The notes beneath the pieces were generated by a model, which searched no databases, had not been told where the DNA came from, and saw only the letters and a program-made list of their open reading frames with translations. A stretch of DNA of 32,376 nucleotides from an uncultured Erysipelotrichaceae bacterium (GTDB taxonomy: Bacteria; Bacillota_I; Bacilli_A; RFN20; CAG-826): NCBI GenBank assembly GCA_947166565.1, contig CAMVEL010000022.1:1-32376 (forward strand). Direction: 5' to 3'. Of this stretch, positions 14,050 through 21,670 are shown in pieces. How positions within the stretch are numbered: position 1 is the first letter of the stretch; every line of letters begins with the position of its first letter. Position numbers and translations under genes: made by a program.

Positions 14050-14136
14050 AAAAGAAACCTCCTTTCTTGCCTCCATCGGTATTCGACATTAAGCCCTGTT
14101 GATGTCCTTCCTCCTTTCTGCCGATGGAGGTTTTTT
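14043..14136 (+). ncRNA. Predicted small regulatory RNA, about 94 nt, cre-controlled
   Basis: From the predicted start near 14043 the transcript has a single-stranded 5' part carrying CCTCCTTTCT (14058-14067); a terminator whose 10-bp stem is CCTCCATCGG (14070-14079) with CCGATGGAGG (14121-14130), followed by six T; and, within its large loop, an 8-bp hairpin (14085-14092 with 14099-14106) and a second unpaired CCTCCTTTCT (14110-14119). Both repeats are complementary to the GAAAGGAGG Shine-Dalgarno sequence, a hallmark of Gram-positive regulatory RNAs that block ribosome sites. Promoter, operator and terminator all point to the plus strand. I cannot match it to a named family; an unrecognised leader element of nfnAB is the alternative. 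Confidence 0.65.
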
Positions 14137-14153
14137 GTTGCTTTTGATTGAAA

Positions 14154-14186
14154 TTTACTTCTTAAAAACAAGTAAAGCCGTATAAT
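14154..14186. promoter_or_regulatory. nfnAB promoter region with inverted repeat
   Basis: TTTACTT (14154-14160) and AAGTAAA (14170-14176) form a perfect 7-bp inverted repeat with 9-nt spacing, ending 4 nt before TATAAT (14181-14186), the likely -10 of nfnAB. The repeat covers the -35 region, where no good hexamer is seen, so an activator or repressor site is plausible. Confidence 0.5.
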
Positions 14187-14214
14187 TCACCCGAAGGAAA
14201 AAAAGGAATTACCT

Positions 14215-15072
14215 ATGTATCGCATTGAGAAAAGAGACGTCCTTAACGAAACCGTGACCTCTTTATGGGTCGAGGCCCCTTTGGTGGCTAGAAAAGGGGA
14301 AGCCGGTCAATTCATCATCTTACGCGTCGATGAAGAAGGGGAACGCATCCCTTTGACCATCGCGGGAACCGATAGGGAAAAAGGACTTGTTCGCATTATC
14401 TTCCAAGTTGTTGGAGCCACCACCATGAAACTTAACGCCTTAAAAGAAGGCGACTTTATCCATGACTTCGTTGGTCCTTTAGGAAAACCAAGCGATCTTG
14501 AGGGTTTAAAGAAAGTAGCCGTAATCGGAGGAGGAGTCGGCTGTGCAATCGCTTTGCCCGTAGCCAAAAAACTCCACGATTTAGGCGCAAACGTCGTCTC
14601 GATTGTCGGCTTCCGCAACAAGGATATCCTCATCCTCGAAGATGAATTCAAGGAAGTCTCCGATAAACTTATCGTCACCACCGACGATGGTTCTTATGGA
14701 GAAAAGGGCAATGTGACCATTCCTTTGAGGAAAATGCTAGAAAACGGTGAGAAATTCGACCGCATCATTGCGATCGGACCCCTTATCATGATGAAGTTCG
14801 TCTCCTTAACCGCCAAGGAATTCAATATCCCCGTTGTCGTTTCCATGAACCCGATTATGATCGATGGAACCGGAATGTGTGGAGGATGCCGTTTAACCTT
14901 ATGCCAAGATGGCAGGCGTGTTACCAAATTCGCCTGTGTCGATGGCCCGGAATTCGATGGATATGAAGTCGATTTCGATGAGGCCATGAGCAGAAATAGG
15001 ATGTATATGGATTTCGAAAAGCATGCCTATGAAGAAACCTGCAATTTGTTAAGGAAGGGAGGAGAAAACTGA
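14215..15072 (+). CDS. nfnA: NADH-dependent ferredoxin:NADP+ oxidoreductase, small subunit
   Basis: 285-aa FAD/NAD-binding flavoprotein. The ferredoxin-reductase-like N-terminus has a FAD region (GQFIILRVDEEGERIPLTIAG); the NAD domain has VAVIGGGVGCAIALPVAKKL; the C-terminal [2Fe-2S] site is GMCGGCRLTLC plus FACVDGPEFDG. With NfnB it forms the bifurcating Nfn complex that links NADH, reduced ferredoxin and NADPH in anaerobes. A GAAGGAAAAAAAGGAA region precedes ATG 14215. The stop TGA overlaps the next start in TGATG. PyrK-type dihydroorotate dehydrogenase subunits are similar, but the pairing with nfnB decides the call. Confidence 0.94.
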   Translation: MYRIEKRDVLNETVTSLWVEAPLVARKGEAGQFIILRVDEEGERIPLTIAGTDREKGLVRIIFQVVGATTMKLNALKEGDFIHDFVGPLGKPSDLEGLKKVAVIGGGVGCAIALPVAKKLHDLGANVVSIVGFRNKDILILEDEFKEVSDKLIVTTDDGSYGEKGNVTIPLRKMLENGEKFDRIIAIGPLIMMKFVSLTAKEFNIPVVVSMNPIMIDGTGMCGGCRLTLCQDGRRVTKFACVDGPEFDGYEVDFDEAMSRNRMYMDFEKHAYEETCNLLRKGGEN

Positions 15073-16484
15073 TGGCTAACGTCACAAAAAGAAATGAAAT
15101 GCCGACCCTTTCGCCAAAAGTCCGCGCCAAATGCTTTGAAGAAGTAGCCAAAGGCTATGATGAAGAAACGGCCTTCAACGAAGCCTCCCGCTGTCTTTCT
15201 TGCCCTACTGCCCCATGCATTTCCGGTTGCCCGGTCAACATCGATATCCGCGGATTCATTAAGAAGATGAAGGAAAAAGATATCGAGGGGGCATATGAGG
15301 TTATCTCCAAATCATCTTCGCTTCCCGCTATCTGCGGAAGGGTTTGCCCACAGGAAAGCCAATGCGAAAGCAAATGCACGTTAGGGTATAAGTTTGAGCC
15401 AGTCGCAATAGGCCGCATAGAACGTTTCGTTGCCGATTATCATGCCGCCAATTCCAAAAAAGAAGTGACCCCTGTAGTTAAAAACGGGAAGAAAGTCGCT
15501 ATCATCGGTTCTGGGCCATCGGGTTTGACCTGCGCCGGAGACCTTGCCAAAAAAGGTTATGAAGTAACGGTTTTCGAAGCCTTACATGAACTTGGCGGCG
15601 TCCTTCTTTATGGAATCCCTGAGTTCCGCCTTCCTAAATCGGTTGTCAAAGGCGAGACTGAAAAGCTTAGGGCCATGGGCGTCGATTTCCAAACTAACGT
15701 CGTCATTGGAAAAACGTTGACAATCCAGGAATTGTTCGAAGATGGCTATAAAGCCGTCTATGTCGCTTCCGGTGCTGGTCTTCCCAATTTCATGGGCATT
15801 CCAGGAGAGGAGCTTCGCGGCGTATATTCCGCAAACGAATTCCTTACCCGTTGCAACCTCATGAAGGCCTATCGTGAAGTCAATGACACTCCCATCATGA
15901 AAGGTGGGAAAGTCGCGGTCGTCGGAGGCGGAAACGTCGCAATGGATGCCGCTAGAACCGCCCTTCGCTTAGGCGCCGAAAAGGTTTACATCATCTATCG
16001 CCGCTCCATGGAGGAGCTTCCAGCCAGGAAGGAAGAAGTGGAACACGCGATTGAGGAAGGCATCGAATTCCGCTTTCTCAATAATCCCGTAGAGATACTT
16101 GGCTATAGTAATTTGGATAACCCTCGCGACCCTAAAAACGGAACCGTTAAGGGGATGCGTGTCATCAAAATGGAACTTGGGGAACCCGACGAAAAAGGTC
16201 GCAGACGTCCAATCGAGATTCCAAATTCCGAATATGAGATGGACCTTGATACGGTCATTATGGCTATCGGAACCTCGCCTAACCCCCTTATCAAATCGAC
16301 CACCCCGGGCTTGGAGGTCTCCAAACGGGGCGGCATCGTAATCGATGAAAACGGCATGAGCAGCATCGAAGGCGTCTTCGCTGGAGGCGATGCCGTAACA
16401 GGCGCAGCCACCGTCATCTCCGCTATGGGCGCTGGCAAGCTTGCCGCTAGGGGAATCGACGATTACCTTTCCAAGAAAGAATAA
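15072..16484 (+). CDS. nfnB: NADH-dependent ferredoxin:NADP+ oxidoreductase, large subunit (GltD-like)
   Basis: 470-aa cytosolic flavoprotein. The N-terminal domain (residues about 35-110) has Cys for two [4Fe-4S] clusters (CLSCPTAPCISGCPVNIDI, then CGRVCPQESQCESKC). The FAD Rossmann fold follows (IIGSGPSGLTCAGDL), then the NADPH Rossmann fold (VVGGGNVAMDAARTALRLG) and the C-terminal FAD segment GVFAGGDAVTGAATVISAMGAG. Alone it could be called a glutamate synthase small chain, but no large chain is present and nfnA directly precedes it with a 1-bp overlap. A GGGAGG ribosome site lies inside the end of nfnA. A terminator follows 7 bp after the stop codon. Confidence 0.95.
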   Translation: MANVTKRNEMPTLSPKVRAKCFEEVAKGYDEETAFNEASRCLSCPTAPCISGCPVNIDIRGFIKKMKEKDIEGAYEVISKSSSLPAICGRVCPQESQCESKCTLGYKFEPVAIGRIERFVADYHAANSKKEVTPVVKNGKKVAIIGSGPSGLTCAGDLAKKGYEVTVFEALHELGGVLLYGIPEFRLPKSVVKGETEKLRAMGVDFQTNVVIGKTLTIQELFEDGYKAVYVASGAGLPNFMGIPGEELRGVYSANEFLTRCNLMKAYREVNDTPIMKGGKVAVVGGGNVAMDAARTALRLGAEKVYIIYRRSMEELPARKEEVEHAIEEGIEFRFLNNPVEILGYSNLDNPRDPKNGTVKGMRVIKMELGEPDEKGRRRPIEIPNSEYEMDLDTVIMAIGTSPNPLIKSTTPGLEVSKRGGIVIDENGMSSIEGVFAGGDAVTGAATVISAMGAGKLAARGIDDYLSKKE

Positions 16485-16490
16485 GCCATT

Positions 16491-16533
16491 AAACCTCCAG
16501 TATAGGTTAATCCCTTAGATTGCTGGAGGTTTT
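16491..16533 (+). terminator. Rho-independent terminator of nfnAB
   Basis: AAACCTCCAG pairs with CTGGAGGTTT over 10 bp across a 22-nt loop, and T residues follow the stem. Confidence 0.8.
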
Positions 16534-16562
16534 CATTTATCATATTCCCGTGAGGTGAGACT

Positions 16563-17774
16563 ATGATCGTTCCAAACAAAAGAAGCTTTCTCTTAACCCT
16601 TTCGGTTTTCCTCCTTTCCTGCGGGTCGGCTTCTTCGTCTACGAGCAGCAAAAAACCGATCGTCTATGAAGACCTGGATTATTGGTATGAGGAAGAGAAC
16701 CTTAACGATTATCCTGGAAGCGACAAGACCAAGGTAGATCCTGAGGACGTCGTTTTGCCTCCTTATTCCATCCATACAAAGGTTCAGGAAGCCTATCTTC
16801 TTTCGGGCATCACCACGGTGCAGGATTTCGCTAGAGGAAATAAGGAATTATCCAAGCCAAACCCAATCGTTCTCCAAGCAGAAACAGAAAAAGAGGGGAC
16901 CCATTACTTCGAAATCTCCAAATATGAGGATTTTTCGGTTTCCGAGCATTTCGCTTTCGATTCCTCTCAAGCGGAAATCTACAACTTGGAAATCGGCACG
17001 AAATACTATTATCGTTATTCTTTGGAATACGCGAATTTGAAGAACGCGGAAACCTTTACCTTTACCACCGCGGATAACGCCCCAAGGAATCTCGACATCG
17101 ATGGCATAACTAACGTCAGGGATATCGGAGGCTATCCTTCCAAATTGGGTGGCAAGATTCGCCAAGGCCTTTTCTATCGCGGGGGGAGACTCAATAAATC
17201 CACTCGCGAAGAAGTGGAGATTCAAATTACCGAGAAAGGCCGCGAAGAACTCGTGGATAGATTAGGGGTCAAAGAGGAAATCGACCTCCGCATGGATGAA
17301 TCGTGCACCTCCGAACAGACCGAATACGGCCAAATGAAAGACGGTTTGATCGAAGGCCTTCATTACAACCGTTTCCCCATCGATTGGCATATCTCCAACC
17401 AGATGTTAGGCGCTACCGACGTCATCTCGAGGATCTTTACTTTCCTTGGGGATACTTCCCATTATCCCGTTTATATTCATTGCAACATCGGAACCGATAG
17501 GACCGGATTGATTTGTTTCCTTTTGGAAAGCCTTCTAGGCTTACCATACGAAAATGTTTTCCGCGATTATCTTTTCTCCAATTTCGGGGATATCGAAGAC
17601 AATCCCCGCGATTACAAAAAGCTAACCTCGGCTTATTACATGGTCCTGATTTCCGAAGATGGGGACAACATGCACCAGAAGACTTACAATTACCTTCTTT
17701 CCTGCGGCGTGAGTGAGGAAAGCCTTGATAATATCGTCGATTTATTCATCGAACCCCCTGCAAAAATCGATTAA
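16563..17774 (+). CDS. Surface lipoprotein tyrosine phosphatase (HCx5R type)
   Basis: 403-aa predicted lipoprotein: a basic N-terminus and hydrophobic stretch end in FLLSC with Cys20 as the lipid-anchored residue, then a Ser-rich linker. An N-terminal region with beta-sandwich character (residues about 80-180) precedes a tyrosine/serine phosphatase domain of the bacterial LipA/Y_phosphatase3 kind. That domain opens with GITNVRDIGGY and carries the P-loop HCNIGTDRTG with Cys307 and Arg313. It should act outside the membrane, on phosphorylated proteins or small phosphate esters. GAGGTGA precedes ATG 16563. It is flanked by the nfn terminator and the glgB promoter, so it is probably monocistronic. 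Confidence 0.9.
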   Translation: MIVPNKRSFLLTLSVFLLSCGSASSSTSSKKPIVYEDLDYWYEEENLNDYPGSDKTKVDPEDVVLPPYSIHTKVQEAYLLSGITTVQDFARGNKELSKPNPIVLQAETEKEGTHYFEISKYEDFSVSEHFAFDSSQAEIYNLEIGTKYYYRYSLEYANLKNAETFTFTTADNAPRNLDIDGITNVRDIGGYPSKLGGKIRQGLFYRGGRLNKSTREEVEIQITEKGREELVDRLGVKEEIDLRMDESCTSEQTEYGQMKDGLIEGLHYNRFPIDWHISNQMLGATDVISRIFTFLGDTSHYPVYIHCNIGTDRTGLICFLLESLLGLPYENVFRDYLFSNFGDIEDNPRDYKKLTSAYYMVLISEDGDNMHQKTYNYLLSCGVSEESLDNIVDLFIEPPAKID

Positions 17775-17812
17775 GTGATTTATTCACTTATAGGTGTTTT
17801 GGGGTGTATAAT
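17772..17812 (+). promoter_or_regulatory. glgB promoter with overlapping inverted repeat
   Basis: TAAGTGA (17772-17778) and TCACTTA (17784-17790) are perfect 7-bp arms 5 nt apart. The right arm forms the -35 (TTCACT, 17783-17788) for the -10 TATAAT at 17807-17812 (18-nt spacer). The left arm overlaps the stop codon of the upstream phosphatase gene. No T run follows, so it looks like an operator rather than a terminator. Confidence 0.55.
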
Positions 17813-17859
17813 AAACCTAAATAAAACAAACGAGTTTTTCAAAACGGAAAGGAAAATCT

Positions 17860-19830
17860 ATGGCGTTTGGTATCTTACATGATTACCTCATGGGTCAATC
17901 GATTAATGCCTATGAGTATTTCGGCTGCCATTTCGGCGTGAAGGAAATCGAAGAAGAGGAGACTTATAAGGATAAGGCAGGCAAGACCCGCCGCCGCAAG
18001 GTGAAAAAGGAAGTCAAAGGCGCGTATTTCCGTCTTTATGCCCCTATGGCGGAAGATGTCTCCGTCATCGGCGAATTCAATGGCTGGGATGTCCGCACCC
18101 ACAAACTTGCCAAAATCGATCCCTGCGGAGCCTGGGAGGTTTTCATCCCCGGCATCACCGACTATCAATCCTACAAATATCATTTCCGTAACGCCAAAGG
18201 CGAATACGTCGATAAAGCCGACCCCTTTGCCTTCTATAGTGAATTCCGTCCACAGACCTGCTCTAGATGTTATGACATCGAAGGCTTCCCTTGGATGGAT
18301 GGCGATTGGCTTGCCGGGCGCACCCGCAATTTCGATAAGCCTATGTCCATCTATGAGATGCATCTAGGCTCATGGAAAGGAAAAATCTACGATAGGTATC
18401 CTTCCTATGAGGAAGTCGCGGATTATTTGATCCCCTATCTCCAGGAAACCGGTTATACCCACGTCGAGATCATGCCGATCACCCAATATCCATTCGATGG
18501 ATCTTGGGGATATCAGGCTACCGGATTCTTCTCCGTCGATTCCCGCTATGGCAATCCCAAACAACTCATGAGCTTCGTCGATAGGCTCCATCGCGCAGGA
18601 TTCGGCGTCATCCTCGACTTCGCCCCCGTCCATTTCGCGACCGATTCCTATGCCCTTAGGGAATTCGATGGCACCTGCTTATTCGAATACAGCGACCCCG
18701 CCCATACGATTTCGCCTTGGGGAAGCGCCCAATTTGACCTAGGCAAAGACCCGGTCAGAAGCTTCCTGATGTCCGCGATGAACTATTTCCTCACCTATTT
18801 CCATTTCGATGGCATCCGCGTCGACGCGGTCAGCAACATCGTCTTCTGGGACGGCAACAAAGCCAAGGGTGAGAACACCGGGGCCACCGAATTCATCCGC
18901 CGTCTCAATGGCAAAATCCATTACGCCCATCCAAGCGTCATGATGATCGCGGAAGACTCCACCGATTTCTCAAAAGTCACCGCCCCCGTCGAATACGGCG
19001 GACTCGGTTTCGACTATAAGTGGGACCTCGGCTGGATGAACGATACCTTGAAGTACTATAGCAAGGACCCGGTATACAAGAAGTACGAGCATAACAAACT
19101 CACTTTCTCGATGGCCTATTTCTATTCCGATAATTTCCTTCTTCCCCTTAGCCACGACGAAGTCGTCCATGGAAAAGGCACGATTATCAATAAGATGTGG
19201 GGCAATTACGACCAGAAGTTCGATTTGCTACGCAACCTCTATACATATCAATACGCTCACCCGGGCAAGAAGCTCAACTTCATGGGCAACGAACTCGCTT
19301 CCTTCGATGAATGGAACGAGAACAAATCCCTCCCATGGGAACTCCTCTCCTACCCGAAGCATGACTCCGTCAAACGCATGATCCGCGACCTTAACCGCAT
19401 CTACGCGGCCGAGCCCGCCATGCATTTCGAGGAGCATAACCCATCCCATTTCGCCTGGCTTATGGTCGACAATGCCGATCAAAGCGTCTTCGCCTTCGAA
19501 AGGGAAGTCGGCGATTCCGACCTCATCTTCGTCTTCAACATGACCCCAAATTATTATGAGAGGTATTGCATCGGTACCCGTCACGAAGGCATCTATGACG
19601 AAATCTTCAATTCCGATAAGGATGTCTATGGCGGTTGGAACCAATACAATGGTCTCCCCGCGACCTCTTGGCCAGAAGAAGGACCGGAAGGCCGTCCGCA
19701 CCATATGGACATCAAACTAGGCGCCTTCTGCGCTTGCATCTTCAAACGTCGCATCGAAAAAGCCCCAGAGGTGAAGGAAGCCCCCAAGGAAAAGAAGGCC
19801 CCGGCAAAGAAAGCCAAAGCCAAGAAATAA
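17860..19830 (+). CDS. glgB: 1,4-alpha-glucan branching enzyme
   Basis: 656-aa GH13 enzyme that makes alpha-1,6 branches in glycogen. A CBM48-type N-terminal domain (APMAEDVSVIGEFNGWD) precedes the catalytic barrel. Catalytic residues are Asp322 (nucleophile, GIRVDAVSN), Glu365 (acid/base, MIAEDSTDF) and Asp433 (LSHDEVVHGKG). Two oddities: a highly charged Lys/Arg/Glu insert at residues about 29-50 within the start of CBM48, and a Lys/Ala/Pro-rich basic tail over the last 28 residues. No other glycogen gene is nearby. AAAGGA precedes ATG 17860; a terminator follows. Its own promoter overlaps an inverted repeat. Confidence 0.96.
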   Translation: MAFGILHDYLMGQSINAYEYFGCHFGVKEIEEEETYKDKAGKTRRRKVKKEVKGAYFRLYAPMAEDVSVIGEFNGWDVRTHKLAKIDPCGAWEVFIPGITDYQSYKYHFRNAKGEYVDKADPFAFYSEFRPQTCSRCYDIEGFPWMDGDWLAGRTRNFDKPMSIYEMHLGSWKGKIYDRYPSYEEVADYLIPYLQETGYTHVEIMPITQYPFDGSWGYQATGFFSVDSRYGNPKQLMSFVDRLHRAGFGVILDFAPVHFATDSYALREFDGTCLFEYSDPAHTISPWGSAQFDLGKDPVRSFLMSAMNYFLTYFHFDGIRVDAVSNIVFWDGNKAKGENTGATEFIRRLNGKIHYAHPSVMMIAEDSTDFSKVTAPVEYGGLGFDYKWDLGWMNDTLKYYSKDPVYKKYEHNKLTFSMAYFYSDNFLLPLSHDEVVHGKGTIINKMWGNYDQKFDLLRNLYTYQYAHPGKKLNFMGNELASFDEWNENKSLPWELLSYPKHDSVKRMIRDLNRIYAAEPAMHFEEHNPSHFAWLMVDNADQSVFAFEREVGDSDLIFVFNMTPNYYERYCIGTRHEGIYDEIFNSDKDVYGGWNQYNGLPATSWPEEGPEGRPHHMDIKLGAFCACIFKRRIEKAPEVKEAPKEKKAPAKKAKAKK

Positions 19831-19845
19831 GCGACCCATGCATTT

Positions 19846-19875
19846 AAAAAGCTCATCTTCGCGGATGAGCTTTTT
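19846..19875. terminator. Bidirectional terminator between glgB and the Na/Pi cotransporter
   Basis: AAAAAGCTCATC pairs with GATGAGCTTTTT (12 bp) around a 6-nt loop. A and T runs on both sides make it functional for both convergent genes. Confidence 0.92.
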
Positions 19876-19890
19876 GTTATGGATTCTCTA

Positions 19891-21570
19891 TTAGTTTCTT
19901 CCTTGGCGGCTATATCCTTTTCCCCTATATGTGGTCTCTTCGTCTCCAGTTGGGTTAACGATGGAATAACCGATGTTCGTAAGGTGGTCCGCGACCCTTT
20001 CTAGTTCAGAAAGGAAAGTGGAATGGAAGGGGGAAAGCTGAGTGTTGCATAGATTGGCTTTGATACGGTTGAAATGGGCGTCGCTAAGACGGGTCTTCAT
20101 TTCGTCGGTCTTAGCTTCCAAGGCATGGAGCTTTTCCAAATCGGCGGTCTTCTTCAAGGCGAAGACCCTCGCGGAAAGGTTGAACATCTCCTCGATGATT
20201 TTCTCCATCTCGTTGAATTCGGCTTTCGCGGTTTCGGAGAAAGCGAGCTCCTCCGATTTCATCTTGGTCGCGCTTTTGAGGAAATTGCACGCGTGGTCGC
20301 CGATACGCTCGATATCGTTGATGACATGGTAATAGGAACCGATCTTTCTTTCTTCGCGAAGCTCCGCATTCGCGGAAAGGCGGATCATGTAATCGCTGAG
20401 GGCGTTATTGATGTAGTCGATTTGGTCCTCTCTTTCCTCTAATTCCCTGGACTTCGAGAAATCCTGATCGACCATTATGTGGTAACCAATGAAGAAATTG
20501 ACCTTTGCCAAATTGAACATGTTCTCAATTTCTAATTTTACCTGCATCGCGGCAAGAGCTGGGGTGGCAAGGAGGTTATCATCGATATAACGGAGGGCCT
20601 TCCTCTTTCTTTCCTCGTCCTTATCGCGGATGACTTTGGTGGAGAATTTCTCAATCAAACGGAAGAAAGGCAACGCGACGATGGCAAAGGCCACGTTATA
20701 GATGACGGTAAAGATCGCAAGAAGCAAACCGACGTCTTCCGTTGGGAAGGTATTAAGCCAATTGAATAAGGGGGCGGAAACTATCCAAACGACGATGGTG
20801 ACGATGAGGGCGAAGATACTACGGGTGAATACGGCCGCGAAGGTGACCCGCTTTGCCGCGACGTTTGATTTTAACGCGGCGATAATCGTTGGCATAATCG
20901 CTCCGACGGTAGCCCCGATTACGAGGTAGAATCCGCTGCTAAGCAAAGCTGGGTTGGCGGCGACCATGACGATAACGATACCATTCGTCGCCGAAGAGCT
21001 TTGGGTGATCGCGGTGAGGATAACGCCAAGAAGAAGCAATAGAAGTGGGAAATTGATCGCGGAAAGCATCTGCACCAAGGCGTTGCGGATATCCGCTTGC
21101 TTAAAGGCCGCGCTCATGGCCTCAAGCCCAAAGAAGAGAATGCCGAAGCCGATAAGGATTTCGCCAAAAGCCTTTAAGGAAGGCGAACGGAAGAAGCCAA
21201 GGACGAAGCCGATGAAGGCCACGGCCATGAGGAAGGTCGAGAAGGAGAAGGTCGATAAGGAGACCAATACGCCGGTGACGGTCGTGCCGATATAGGCTCC
21301 GACCAAAACGGAGAAGCCCTGAATAAAGGACATGACTCCCGCCCCAAGGAAACCTACGACCATGACGCTGGTCGCAGAAGAACTTTGGATGATCGCGGTA
21401 GTACCGGTTCCGATTGCAATCGAGGCAAGGCGGTTGTCCTTTATCTTCCTAAAAAGAGTCTTGATGCGGTGCCCCGCGCTTTTCTTGAGCCCGGAGGACA
21501 TCATGCTCATCCCAGTGACGAAGACGACTAGGCCGACGAGAAGCTTAATGATAGTGGTGGCGATTTCCAT
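19891..21570 (-). CDS. Na+/phosphate cotransporter with C-terminal PhoU-like domain
   Basis: 559-aa membrane protein. The N-terminal part (about residues 1-310) has two inverted Na/Pi repeats, each with the signature QSSSAT (IIQSSSATSVMVVGF and ITQSSSATNGIVIVM), and roughly eight to nine transmembrane segments. The C-terminal 220 residues are helical and PhoU-like, with DIERIGDHACNF and ELERVADHLTNIGY as the metal-binding E-R-x-x-D-H repeats. It imports phosphate using Na+, with the PhoU-like domain as probable regulator. No clear ribosome site precedes ATG 21570. Upstream are an 18-bp palindrome and the terminator of the lipid kinase gene, so it has its own promoter. Confidence 0.94.
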   Translation of the reverse strand: MEIATTIIKLLVGLVVFVTGMSMMSSGLKKSAGHRIKTLFRKIKDNRLASIAIGTGTTAIIQSSSATSVMVVGFLGAGVMSFIQGFSVLVGAYIGTTVTGVLVSLSTFSFSTFLMAVAFIGFVLGFFRSPSLKAFGEILIGFGILFFGLEAMSAAFKQADIRNALVQMLSAINFPLLLLLLGVILTAITQSSSATNGIVIVMVAANPALLSSGFYLVIGATVGAIMPTIIAALKSNVAAKRVTFAAVFTRSIFALIVTIVVWIVSAPLFNWLNTFPTEDVGLLLAIFTVIYNVAFAIVALPFFRLIEKFSTKVIRDKDEERKRKALRYIDDNLLATPALAAMQVKLEIENMFNLAKVNFFIGYHIMVDQDFSKSRELEEREDQIDYINNALSDYMIRLSANAELREERKIGSYYHVINDIERIGDHACNFLKSATKMKSEELAFSETAKAEFNEMEKIIEEMFNLSARVFALKKTADLEKLHALEAKTDEMKTRLSDAHFNRIKANLCNTQLSPFHSTFLSELERVADHLTNIGYSIVNPTGDEETTYRGKGYSRQGRN

Positions 21571-21601
21571 AAGATGATTCTATTTTAACCATTCGGAAAG
21601 G

Positions 21602-21619
21602 ATATTTATAGATAAATAT
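21602..21619. promoter_or_regulatory. 18-bp palindrome upstream of the Na/Pi cotransporter gene
   Basis: ATATTTAT, AG, ATAAATAT: 8-bp perfect arms, 32 bp before the start codon (minus strand). It overlaps a TATAAA on the minus strand that may be a -10 with a poor TTTTTC -35 at 17 nt. It is AT-only, so some of the symmetry may be chance. Confidence 0.4.
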
Positions 21620-21627
21620 TTTGGTAA

Positions 21628-21652
21628 GAAAAACGGCCCATAACGAGCCGTT
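21628..21652 (-). terminator. Terminator of the lipid kinase gene
   Basis: On the minus strand AACGGC pairs with GCCGTT across a 9-nt loop and is followed by a T run. It lies about 20 bp after the stop codon. Confidence 0.85.
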
Positions 21653-21670
21653 AATCGGATTCTCCTTATA

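Noticed and set aside
13893-14171. 92-codon open frame on the minus strand over the predicted sRNA
   Set aside because: No ribosome site, no protein-like pattern, antisense to the TetR-type gene end, and all promoter and terminator signals point to the plus strand.
15072-16484. Glutamate synthase small chain (gltD)
   Set aside because: Sequence is GltD-like, but no large chain is present and the gene is fused in operon with nfnA, which is diagnostic for Nfn.
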